A DNA stretch of 41,049 bases from an uncultured Sneathia sp. (GTDB lineage Bacteria; Fusobacteriota; Fusobacteriia; Fusobacteriales; Leptotrichiaceae): contig CABURZ010000001.1 in the NCBI GenBank assembly GCA_902494065.1, positions 1-41,049 of the forward strand. Reading direction: 5' to 3'. The notes beneath the pieces were generated by a model that saw nothing but the letters and a program-made list of their open reading frames with translations, was not told the DNA's origin and made no database searches. This document shows positions 26,151-34,572 of the stretch, in pieces. Made by a program: the position numbers and the translations under genes. How positions within the stretch are numbered: the first letter of the stretch is position 1; each line of letters starts with the position of its first letter.

Positions 26151-26184
26151 GTATTTCAATACTTGCCTTTTTTTGGTATAATAT
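26151..26184 (+). promoter_or_regulatory. Terminator 3' arm and extended -10 promoter (repeat copy 2)
   Basis: Bases 26155-26184 are identical to 25140-25169, including the T7 tract and TGGTATAAT. The left arm of the hairpin has decayed here, so termination is weaker. The -10 is placed to transcribe the AlbA_2 gene starting at 26218. Between the Bro-N stop and this repeat is only a small hairpin, GTGTG with CACAC at 26070-26082. Confidence 0.6.
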
Positions 26185-26217
26185 GAATGATAAAACTAAC
26201 CGAAAGAGTGGATATTC

Positions 26218-27621
26218 TTGATATTAAAAGATTATCTTGGAGAAACAAATTTTTATGACAAAAAAGAAAAATTAGAAATCAATAAACCCAAATCATGGCT
26301 AAAATCTGTATCAGCATTTGCTAATGGTAGGGGTGGTAAATTAATATTTGGAATTAAAGATGATAACACAGTAATAGGTATTGAAAATTTTCAAAAAGAT
26401 TCTGAAGTTATTAGGGAAGTTATAAAAACTAAAATGGATCCTATTCCTGAATTTGATATGGAAATACAAGAAATTAATGAAAAAATCATATTAATTTTAA
26501 CTATCTTTGGCGGAAAAAATACTCCATATTTTTTTATAGATGGTGGTTCAAGAATAGCATACAAAAGAGTAGGTAATCAAAGTGTTACTGCTAGTCGTAT
26601 TGACTTATTTAATCTATCTTTAAAAGCAGAACATATAAGTTATGATTCCTTAGAACATAAGAAGAAAATGGACGAAGTTACATTTAAAGAATTATCTATT
26701 GAATATAAAGAAAGAACTCAAAAATCCTTTGAAGAAAAAGATTTAAAATCATTTGAATTAATAAATAATAATGGACATCTTACTATTGCTGGAGCTTTAT
26801 TTGCCGATGGTTATCAAGTTTATCAGTCAAGGGTATTCTGTACAAGATGGAACGGACTTACAAAAGCAAATGAAAGAATAGAAGCATTAGATGATAAGGA
26901 ATTTGAAGGAAATATAATCTATCTTTTAAAAGCAAGCTTAGACTTTGTAAAAAGAAATTCCAAAAAAATGTGAAAAAAAGGTCCTCTATATAGAATCGAG
27001 TATCCTAAATATCATGAAAGAGCAGTACAAGAAGCTATTGTAAATGCACTTATTCACAGAGATTATTCTGTAATAGGTAGTGAGGTTCATATTGATATTT
27101 ATGATGATAGAATTGAAATTACTTCTCCAGGTGGAATGTATGATGGTACTTTTGTTCAAGATTTTAATCCATATGAAGTTGTTTCAACAAGAAGGAATCC
27201 TATCCTTGCAGATTTATTTGCAAGAATGGACTTAATGGAAAGACGTGGATCAGGACTTAGAAAAATTATAGAAGCCTATCAAACAGAAGAAAATTACAAA
27301 GAAGAATTAAAACCACAATTTAAATCAACTGAATCATATTTTAGAATTATTTTAAAAAATTTAAATTATGACACCCAAAATGACACCCAAAGTGTCGGTC
27401 AAAATGACGGTCAAAAACTAAATCCTATTAATAGACGTAAAAGAATAATTAAAATAATAGAAGTACATTCTAAAATTACAGCCTCTGATTTATCAAAAGA
27501 GTTTAACATTTCAATTAGAACTATTGAAAGGGATTTAAAAATTCTTACAGACCAAAAATTAATAGAATATGTTGGGAGTGCAAAAAATGGTTATTGGAAA
27601 ATCAAAAACAAGGAGGAATGA
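26218..27621 (+). pseudogene. AlbA_2 RecG-type regulator with in-frame TGA
   Basis: The reading frame is continuous from TTG 26218 to TGA 27619-27621 apart from a TGA at 26971-26973, which sits where relatives usually have Trp (a single G-to-A change from TGG). The N-terminal part has SAFANGRGGKLIFGIKDD and the central Schlafen region; after the stop the same frame continues YHERAVQEAIVNALIHRDYS, RIEITSPGGMYDG and ERRGSGLRKIIEAYQ. Next comes a linker of short repeats (NDTQNDTQSVGQNDGQ) and a winged helix (ASDLSKEFNISIRTIERDL). Intact length would be about 467 residues. A downstream in-frame restart at 27136 could make a C-terminal fragment. Confidence 0.8.
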
Positions 27622-28049
27622 TGTTAAAGGAAAATATAGAAATTAATGAAAATATATTAGCTAATAATAATGAAATAGAAAAATTAAAAAAAGTTTTACC
27701 TAATTTATTTGATAAAAATGGTAATTTCTTACAAGATAGACTTAATGAAATGTTAAAACAAAATGATATTACAATTAATAAAGAAGGGTATGAGCTTAAA
27801 TTTTTAGGTAAATCTTATGCTCGATATCTTTCTTCTACAAAAACAGAAACATTTTTAGTTCCAGATATAGAAAATAATGAAAAAGATGAAAATAAAAATA
27901 GTGAAAATCTATATATTATAGGTGATAATATTGATGCTCTAAAACATTTATTAGGATCTTATGCAAACAAAATAAAGTGTATATATATTGAGAAGAAGGT
28001 AAAGGAATGGATACACAAATCTACACTTTATATTACTCAAAGTGCTTAA
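27618..28049 (+). pseudogene. Type III restriction-modification Mod subunit, N-terminal fragment
   Basis: The first 124 or so codons read like the N terminus of a type III adenine methyltransferase (Mod): KEGYELKFLGKSYARYLSS, then NLYIIGDNIDALKHLLGSYANKIKCIYI. The next residues in intact proteins are the catalytic DPPYNTG; here the sequence changes abruptly to EKKVKEWIHKS and stops at 28049. The catalytic motif and target-recognition part are gone, as is the res gene. AGGAGGA precedes ATG 27618, and it overlaps the AlbA_2 stop (ATGA). The break at about 27,990 is the likely left edge of the foreign segment. Confidence 0.8.
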
Positions 28050-28097
28050 AATAAGGACTTTAAGAAAAATCAAAAATCGAATAAAAATAATCGTTGT

Positions 28098-28128
28098 TCT
28101 AGCCAATCGGAAGGCTAGATTTTTTTTA
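28098..28128 (+). terminator. Intrinsic terminator at the element edge
   Basis: TCTAGCC (28098-28104) pairs with GGCTAGA (28113-28119) around AATCGGAA, followed by T8 (28121-28128). It lies in the 265-base gap before the HTH gene and insulates the operon from upstream transcription. Confidence 0.8.
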
Positions 28129-28196
28129 TTTTAGGTGTGTCAATTTCAACGACAAGGGGGTCAACAAAATTATTTGGGGTGTGTAATGAATTAATG

Positions 28197-28271
28197 ATAT
28201 ATCAAGCAGTGCCTGAAATATAATCAAATATATCAAAACATATATCAAATAATATGAAAATGTGTTATAAT
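28197..28271 (+). promoter_or_regulatory. Promoter region with three ATATATCAA repeats
   Basis: ATATATCAA occurs at 28197-28205, 28228-28236 and 28240-28248, in direct orientation. A perfect TATAAT lies at 28266-28271, and the third repeat covers the -35 position (no good -35 is visible). The arrangement suggests an operator, perhaps for the HTH protein at 28315. AGAGG and the ATG follow. Confidence 0.55.
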
Positions 28272-28314
28272 ATAAGATAAAAGCGCATTAAGAACAAATG
28301 AGAGGAATTTTGAT

Positions 28315-28512
28315 ATGGATCAAAACTTTATAGATAAGTGGATAAGTATTGATGAAGCTGCAGCATATTTAGGTATAAAAACAGTAACACTTAGAGGTTG
28401 GATAAAAAAAGATGATACACTTCCAGCACATAAAGTTGGAAAACAATGGAAATTTAAGTGTTCAGAAATAGATGAATGGATAAAGAGTGGAAAGAGCGCT
28501 AATGTTGATTAG
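28315..28512 (+). CDS. Small helix-turn-helix (excisionase/MerR-type) protein
   Basis: 65 residues. The phrase WISIDEAAAYLGIKTVTLRGWIKK followed by AHKVGKQWKFKCSEIDEWI is the standard excisionase-family HTH_17 domain. It can be an element excisionase or, as likely here, a regulator, because it is the first gene of the defence operon and sits behind three repeats that could be its operators. AGAGGAATTTTGAT precedes the ATG. The gap to the methyltransferase gene is 16 bases. Control of the methyltransferase before the nuclease would be a sensible role (inference). Confidence 0.85.
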   Translation: MDQNFIDKWISIDEAAAYLGIKTVTLRGWIKKDDTLPAHKVGKQWKFKCSEIDEWIKSGKSANVD

Positions 28513-28528
28513 AAATGAGGAGTAAAGC

Positions 28529-30130
28529 TTGAAAGAAATATTATTAAGCATGAAACCAGGATGGTTCAACATGGTGGTTTCTGGAGAAAAGTTATATGAG
28601 TATAGAAAACATTTCCCCGAGGGAAAAGTTAGAGCCTATATATATGTTACTTCACCTATTAAGGCAATAGAAGCCATTTTTGAATTTGGAGAAAGAATTA
28701 ATCTGTTGGACTTGAAAAGTAAAGATTATGTATCACAAGATATGCTTTCAAAAATAGATTATTACCTTGAAAATAGCAATTATGCTGTTCCAATATTAAA
28801 AGTATATAGAACTTGTAAAGTTGACTTAAATCATATACGACATCAAGTTAAAGGATTTATTGCTCCTCAAATGTACTATTTTTTGAGAGAAGAATCAAAA
28901 CTTACAGATCTTATACATAGCCAAGCTCAAATTATAGGGCAACCAATATATGAAAATATACTTGAGAAAATATCGAAAGATGCTTTGTGTAAAATTTTTG
29001 ATAGATCGGAGGTTAGAAATATGGGGCAATTATCATTATTTGATGACCCGAATTTTTTAAATAATAATAAAGAAAAACAAGTTGATAAGAGCAAAATTCT
29101 AGGTATACATCCTAAATTAGTATCATTATTTAGTGGATGTGGCGGAATGGATCTTGGTTTTAAACAGGCTGGATATGAAATAGTTTATGCGAATGATTTC
29201 GATTCTGATGCACAGAGAGTTTATGAAAAAAACTTTGGGAAAATTGATAAGAGAAGCATATTAGATGTAGATGAAAAGGAAATTCCTGATTGTGACATCC
29301 TAACTGCTGGATTTCCTTGTCAGCCATTTTCTAATGCAGGAAATCGAAGGGGCGTTAACGATTCACGTGGAAATTTATATAAAGAGTGCTTAAGAGTAAT
29401 AAATGAAAAACACCCCAAAGTAGTCGTTTTTGAGAATGTTAGAGGTCTTCTTTCAACGAAGGATGAAAATGGTAATCCTCTAATAGAAACTATTATTAGT
29501 AATCTATATGAATTAGGATATACAACAACATATAAACTAGTAAATGCAAGTTCATATGGAGTTCCACAGAATAGAATACGAGTGATTGTTGTTGCATTTA
29601 GGAAAGACTTAAATAAAATGTTTATTTTTCCTGAAGAACAATCTAAAGAAGGTCTAAATATCGGGATGTGTTTAGATATACCAGAAGAAGTTCCTAATCA
29701 GGTTGATTGGCCTTTTTCACCACAAGCAATGAATTTAATTCAACATATTCCTGAAGGAGGATCTTGGAAAAGTATCCCTTATGAATATTTACCAGAAAGA
29801 TTTAGGAAAATCAGGGATAATATGAAACGTTATCATGCGCCTAATATGTATAGACGTTTTGCGCGTACTGAAATTGCTGGAACAATAACTGCTTCAGCAC
29901 AACCAGAAAACTGTGGGATTATTCACCCATTAGAAAATAGAAGATTGAATGTAAGAGAGATAGCCAGAATACAAACATTTCCTGATGATTTTACATTTTT
30001 TACAGATGATAAAAAATCTGTGACAGGTATGTATAAAGTTATCGGTAATGCGGTACCACCAAAACTGGCAGAAATAATTGCAACTGAAATTTTGTTACAG
30101 TTATCAGATGAATTAGAGAAGGAGGAATAG
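28529..30130 (+). CDS. ASCH domain-C5 cytosine DNA methyltransferase fusion
   Basis: 533 residues. Residues 1 to about 110 look like an ASCH domain (ILLSMKPGWFNMVVSGEKLYEYRK, then YIYVTSPIKAIEAIFEFGE), a PUA-like fold that binds RNA or modified bases. From about 197 on it is a C5-MTase: motif I LVSLFSGCGGMDLGF, motif IV GFPCQPFSNAG with catalytic Cys (about 264), motif VI ENVRG, motif VIII QNRIRV and motif X IGNAVPPKLAEI. Methylation to 5mC should protect host sites from the McrBC pair downstream, as in LlaJI-type systems. The start is TTG 28529 with GAGGAG seven bases before it. The target sequence is unknown, and there is only one methyltransferase where LlaJI has two. Confidence 0.88.
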   Translation: MKEILLSMKPGWFNMVVSGEKLYEYRKHFPEGKVRAYIYVTSPIKAIEAIFEFGERINLLDLKSKDYVSQDMLSKIDYYLENSNYAVPILKVYRTCKVDLNHIRHQVKGFIAPQMYYFLREESKLTDLIHSQAQIIGQPIYENILEKISKDALCKIFDRSEVRNMGQLSLFDDPNFLNNNKEKQVDKSKILGIHPKLVSLFSGCGGMDLGFKQAGYEIVYANDFDSDAQRVYEKNFGKIDKRSILDVDEKEIPDCDILTAGFPCQPFSNAGNRRGVNDSRGNLYKECLRVINEKHPKVVVFENVRGLLSTKDENGNPLIETIISNLYELGYTTTYKLVNASSYGVPQNRIRVIVVAFRKDLNKMFIFPEEQSKEGLNIGMCLDIPEEVPNQVDWPFSPQAMNLIQHIPEGGSWKSIPYEYLPERFRKIRDNMKRYHAPNMYRRFARTEIAGTITASAQPENCGIIHPLENRRLNVREIARIQTFPDDFTFFTDDKKSVTGMYKVIGNAVPPKLAEIIATEILLQLSDELEKEE

Positions 30131-30133
30131 AGC

Positions 30134-31847
30134 TTGAAAAAAATATATGTATCAAATAATGGGTTGAAAAAATGTGTAGAGTACTTTCGTAATATTATAA
30201 TTTCTTCTCCTGAACAGCTTGGAATGTTCTTCTTCTTTAAATCTATAGGCTTTAGTGAAAATGAGTATAAAGCATTTCCTAAAGTTAGTGGTATTTCGGA
30301 TGAGCAAAGACAAGATTATTTAAAAAAATTATATAATCTTTCTGCTGTTTTCGATAAAGATGCAGAAAGCGGAGAGAAAAGATGTTGTCTTTTTCCTTTT
30401 TCTATAACTTCGGAAATAGGTAGCAAGCAGCAGTTTAACCCAGGGACAGCATTTAAAGGTTTGCTCAGTAGAATGAGAGATACTGTAGATAATACATTGG
30501 TTGATGATACGAAGTTTTTGAGAAAGGATGATACTAATCCAGATTTTTTTAAATTTCCTAGAGATTATATACAGATACTGCAGAATAACTTTCTAAATAA
30601 TCAACGTATATCTCTAGTATATTTTTCAGCATGGTATTTTAGGCTTAGGGGCATTGAGTGCAATGATTCTTGGTTAGAAAATCCAAATGTTGATCTATAT
30701 AAAGCATTTACTAGGGTCTGCACAAAAACATTGGTAGAAGAATTAAAATTGACAGATAGTGAGTTAAATGAACTATTCTATCATGATGAGGATGAGGTAA
30801 TACCATATTCATCAAATAAAATAAGTGGGACTGATTTAAGAGGCCATTTACAATTTGCTAAGGATAGTATTCCTGAAATAAAAGAATTACCAAGAGGAGG
30901 AATTGATTATATGAGTGATACAAAAGATATTGAAATCCAAAAGACTGAAGAGTTATCACAACCAACAGGAAATAATATTACTGTTGATAGTTTAAAATCA
31001 TTATTAAATGCATCGAAGCAAGTTATTCTATATGGTGCACCAGGAACAAGCAAATCACACATTACAAACAAAATAAAAGATGATTTTGAAGACTCAGCCA
31101 TGATACAATTTCATGCAAGTTTAACCTATGAGCAGTTTATAGGGGGGGATTTCCGTAGATTCTGATGGTAAATTTGTATCGAAGCCAGGTATTTTTCTTG
31201 ATTTTTGTGAGCGAGCAAGAAGAGAAGAGGAGAATGGAAAGAAGTATTTGTTTATTATTGATGAGATTAATAGAGGAAATGTATCAAAAATATTTGGAGA
31301 AACAATACTGACTCTTGATAGAGAGTATACAGCTGATTTAGTAAGTCCCGTAATATGGGAAGGTAATTCTGTCAAAAAATTCTCCATTCCTTCTAATGTT
31401 TACATTATTGCAACGATGAACTCTGCCGATAGAAGTATTGCTCAGATAGATTATGCAATTAGACGAAGATTTGCCTTCGTTAAGTTTTATCCTAATTATG
31501 AGCTTGTTGAATCTATTTCAGATTGCACGGAATTATCAGATATAAAACCATATGTTTTGTTTAAGAGTATTAATAAGGCGCTTCTTAATGTTCTTAAAGA
31601 CGAAAATATGCTTCTTGGACATGCTTACTTTATACCTAAATGGGCAATTCAAGATGATAAGAAAATACATTGGACTCCAGAGGTATTAAAAGTATTGATT
31701 AATTATTATGTGTTGCCAATCATTGAAGAGTATACATATGGTAATAGTAGATATCTGGCAAATATTCTTGGAAGCACAATACCAACACGAATAGATGATA
31801 ACGACTTGTTTATAAGCGAAATAAAGAAGCAGTTTAGAGTAGATTAA
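30134..31847 (+). pseudogene. mcrB: McrB-like GTPase subunit, frameshifted at a G7 tract
   Basis: AAA+ motor of a McrBC-type nuclease. The N-terminal 290 residues are a specificity region I do not recognise. The ATPase core follows: Walker A ILYGAPGTSKSH (about 300; Ser where Gly is usual), then after the break IIDEINRGNVSKIFGE (Walker B) and the McrB signature MNSADRSIAQIDYAIRRRFAF. The first frame stops at 31165; removing one G from the G7 run (31142-31148) reads EQFIGGISVDSDGKFVSKPG straight through to 31847. TTG 30134 is the start, with GGAGGA upstream and a 3-base gap to the methyltransferase. It may be phase-variable, recently inactivated, or an assembly error; without it McrC should not cut. 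Confidence 0.85.
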
Positions 31848-31862
31848 TAGGGGGGTATTTAT

Positions 31863-33068
31863 ATGAATGAAATTCATATACCTCAAGGTGGGTCGTTAAG
31901 ACTTAATGAAGATGAAATAAGTGTTTTGAGTTCAACATTTAAAAATATTGGTGTTGATATATCTTGTATTGATTTTAACCAAGGGATTGTTTCTTTTCCA
32001 CAAGCATATGTTGGTTATATTAGTTTGCCAGGTAGAAAAATAATTATTAATCCAAAACATGAAGGAGTTACTTTTAAGCATATTCTGCGTATATACTATT
32101 TTCTATACACGTCAGATTCTTCAGATCTAGATGAACCTATTTATGATGTGGATGCTGAAAAATCGTATGATATAATTCAAAATTTTGTACATGAATTAGA
32201 AATTGTAACTAAGAAAGGGTTGCCTGTAGAATATAAAAATAGGAGAAACACTCTTCAGTATCTACGTGGCAATATTAATCTTACAAATACAGCATTGAAT
32301 GTAAAACTTGGCAAAAAAGAAATCTTTGATTGTGAATATGATGAGCTGTCTCATGATGTTCCTATAAATCAGGTTTTATATAAGGCACTAAAAAAAGCTG
32401 CGCAGATGGTGGATTTAGGCACTGGATCTCTATTAAGTAAAAGTTTTCATGATGTATCTGAGGTTTTCGAAGTACCACAAAATATACAATTAAACACTAA
32501 TACAAAGTACTGTAAAAAGGTAATGACACTTGCATATATGATTTTGAATGATTTAAGTATTTCAGATTATGGCAATTCAACATATGGGCAAAACCTTTTA
32601 ATTAATTTTGATCGTGTTTTTGAGGAATTTATTAAAAAGATTCTTACAGTTTATTCCGGTGATTATAACTTCACTTATTGGGATGACGAAAAGACATATG
32701 CTTTATGTAGAACACATGATAGCGAGTTTTTTAAATCATATATTCCAGATATGTTATATGGATATCAGAGTAAAAGTTTTCCCAATACAGCATATTGTAT
32801 TTTAGATATGAAAAATAAAACATCAAAGCCATTTAGTAATGCTGATGTTTATCAAATGTTCTTTTATGCAAATCAGTTAAAGAGTAAAAAGGTCATTCTG
32901 TGTTATCCTGCAAGTAAAAATATAAGTAATGCTCTATTGAGTTTTGAAAACGAAGATTTTTCAATAAGAAAGATATATGCTGCATATATAAATATTGCAG
33001 GAAATACATCAAAAGACTTTAAAAATAATATATATTCTTTTATAGAGAACGTTAAGAATTTATTATAG
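31863..33068 (+). CDS. mcrC: McrC-like endonuclease subunit
   Basis: 401 residues, the nuclease partner of McrB. The N-terminal beta region (ISLPGRKIIINPK) and middle helical region (RNTLQYLRGNINLT) follow the McrBC 5-methylcytosine restriction subunit family (LlaJI R2-like). A PD-(D/E)XK core is visible: IPDMLY (about 294) and CILDMKNKT (about 313), with Asp in the usual Glu/Asp position before x-Lys. The ATG follows AGGGGGGTATTTAT. It lies 15 bases after the McrB frame. Its cutting should depend on McrB GTP hydrolysis and on the methylation state set by the upstream methyltransferase. Confidence 0.82.
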   Translation: MNEIHIPQGGSLRLNEDEISVLSSTFKNIGVDISCIDFNQGIVSFPQAYVGYISLPGRKIIINPKHEGVTFKHILRIYYFLYTSDSSDLDEPIYDVDAEKSYDIIQNFVHELEIVTKKGLPVEYKNRRNTLQYLRGNINLTNTALNVKLGKKEIFDCEYDELSHDVPINQVLYKALKKAAQMVDLGTGSLLSKSFHDVSEVFEVPQNIQLNTNTKYCKKVMTLAYMILNDLSISDYGNSTYGQNLLINFDRVFEEFIKKILTVYSGDYNFTYWDDEKTYALCRTHDSEFFKSYIPDMLYGYQSKSFPNTAYCILDMKNKTSKPFSNADVYQMFFYANQLKSKKVILCYPASKNISNALLSFENEDFSIRKIYAAYINIAGNTSKDFKNNIYSFIENVKNLL

Positions 33069-33096
33069 TTGTTTATACTGAAGGGAGGTGCAAAAA

Positions 33097-34572
33097 TTGA
33101 AAAGAGTATGCTTAGGAACAATAATAACCTTAATATATCAAAGCCGCACACGCAATGCAGACACGATTAAATCAGTGTGTAGTGGTATTTTTGCGACCTT
33201 TGGATTGGACATCAATAATTACAATAAAGAATTACCAAGTCATTTAAAGAGTGGTCATGATCCCGTGCCAGGTGACTTATTTGCAAAGGCAAGGACAATT
33301 GATATTAATGATGTAGCATCCGGAGTTGAACGTTACATTTTACCACTTATACACCCCGATAAGCATAAATGTCTGTTTTGTGCAATTAAGGATGTCATCC
33401 GAGATGATACGTACATTACTGACAGTACGATTATTGGAACTATGCCAGGGTACGAAAAAGAAAATATTTTGAAGCATGATTCCTTTTATGAATCTATTAC
33501 GCTAGCAAATATTTTAACTTTTGCTATCACACAAGTAGAAAATGACAAGTTAAAAACAAATATTCGTGAAATAGGAAAAGATTATGTAGATAGTTTTTTA
33601 ACTTTAAAAGAGAATCTTTTTTTCTTATCGCCTACAGTTGAAAATGATCAAGTTTCTCCACTAAAGAGAACATTGAAGGACCCAATGTTTGATAGGGTAT
33701 TTCTAAAAGCTACTGATATTACAGTCTCTGCACTTGCTAACCCGACCCAAGCTTCTGTGTTTTATATCGATCCTACAAATTGTAAATTTAGGTTTAGTGG
33801 TTTAAAAGATTTTATAATTAATAATGTTGGAAGCTATGTTTTTTCTAGAGCACAGATAAAGCGTATTATAGATAGAACAAAGAATCCTGCTGCTGTAGGA
33901 GCAAATGCAATGCTGAAATTTATTACAGCATATGGTACGAAGGCGGAAACGGTGCTTGGAGAAATTTTACTCTATACATTTATGGAGCAGGAATTAGATG
34001 CTCCAAAGATTATGAGTAAGATTGAAATTGATGACTCCAATCGCAATATAGTTAGCAAGAGTGATGGAGTTCACTTGTTATCAATTAATAAATCTGGACA
34101 ACCATTTCATCAACTTGTTTTTGGAGCATCGGATATTATTGGAGATTTGGGTATCTCTATAGATCGTGCCTTTGAAAAAATAATGTCGATTGAAGCTAAT
34201 CAGGATATAGAATTACGAATGGTTGACAACACAACACAATGGACTATTTATGATCCAGAAGCAACAAAGTATATGGTCGAACTTATGACTCCTCAACGAA
34301 ATGGTTCCTACAAACCGGATATGGCTTTTGGAGCATTTCTAGGATATACCATTAATTTAGATCAACCAGAAACGGATAGCCAAAAATATCGTACTGCTGT
34401 AAAGGAACAATTGAAAAAGGACATAGACAGAGTGCAACCATATATTATAAAGAAAATCCAAGACAATGGGCTAAGTGGATATAGTTTTTATTTTTATATA
34501 CTACCTTTTAATGATGCACCGCACGAAAAAACTAGTATTATTAAAGAATTACTTGCAGGAGGTGGTATTTAA
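33097..34572 (+). CDS. hamA: HamA-like (DUF1837) Hachiman effector with extended N-terminus
   Basis: 491 residues. The C-terminal 270 match the HamA/DUF1837 pattern: KAETVLGEILLYTFME (about 285), HQLVFGASDIIGDLGISIDRAFEK (about 336-360) and MAFGAFLGYTI near 420. In well-studied Hachiman HamA this region is a nuclease released by the helicase HamB. In this protein the strand usually carrying Glu-x-Lys reads GASD, so catalysis is doubtful. The N-terminal 200 residues (SHLKSGHDPVPGD, ERYILPLIHPDKHKCLFCAIKDVI) resemble domains of ABC-three-component defence proteins, a recollection I cannot verify. TTG 33097 is the start because GGGAGGTG overlaps the upstream GTG. Its stop overlaps the hamB ATG by one base. 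Confidence 0.72.
   Translation: MKRVCLGTIITLIYQSRTRNADTIKSVCSGIFATFGLDINNYNKELPSHLKSGHDPVPGDLFAKARTIDINDVASGVERYILPLIHPDKHKCLFCAIKDVIRDDTYITDSTIIGTMPGYEKENILKHDSFYESITLANILTFAITQVENDKLKTNIREIGKDYVDSFLTLKENLFFLSPTVENDQVSPLKRTLKDPMFDRVFLKATDITVSALANPTQASVFYIDPTNCKFRFSGLKDFIINNVGSYVFSRAQIKRIIDRTKNPAAVGANAMLKFITAYGTKAETVLGEILLYTFMEQELDAPKIMSKIEIDDSNRNIVSKSDGVHLLSINKSGQPFHQLVFGASDIIGDLGISIDRAFEKIMSIEANQDIELRMVDNTTQWTIYDPEATKYMVELMTPQRNGSYKPDMAFGAFLGYTINLDQPETDSQKYRTAVKEQLKKDIDRVQPYIIKKIQDNGLSGYSFYFYILPFNDAPHEKTSIIKELLAGGGI

Noticed and set aside
26971..26973. TGA in the AlbA_2 gene read as Trp (recoded genetic code)
   Set aside because: TGA is used as a normal stop by several intact genes here (for example at 22231-22233 and 23816-23818), so genome-wide reassignment is excluded.
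28008..28049. Short open frame starting MDTQIYTLYYSK at the element edge as a gene
   Set aside because: Too short (about 15 codons), no good ribosome binding site spacing, and it overlaps the tail of the broken Mod gene.
28050..28314. A tRNA gene or clear attachment site at the element's left edge
   Set aside because: No cloverleaf or CCA-type 3' end could be found; the region has a terminator, AT-rich repeats and a promoter only. The right end is outside the window, so att repeats cannot be matched.
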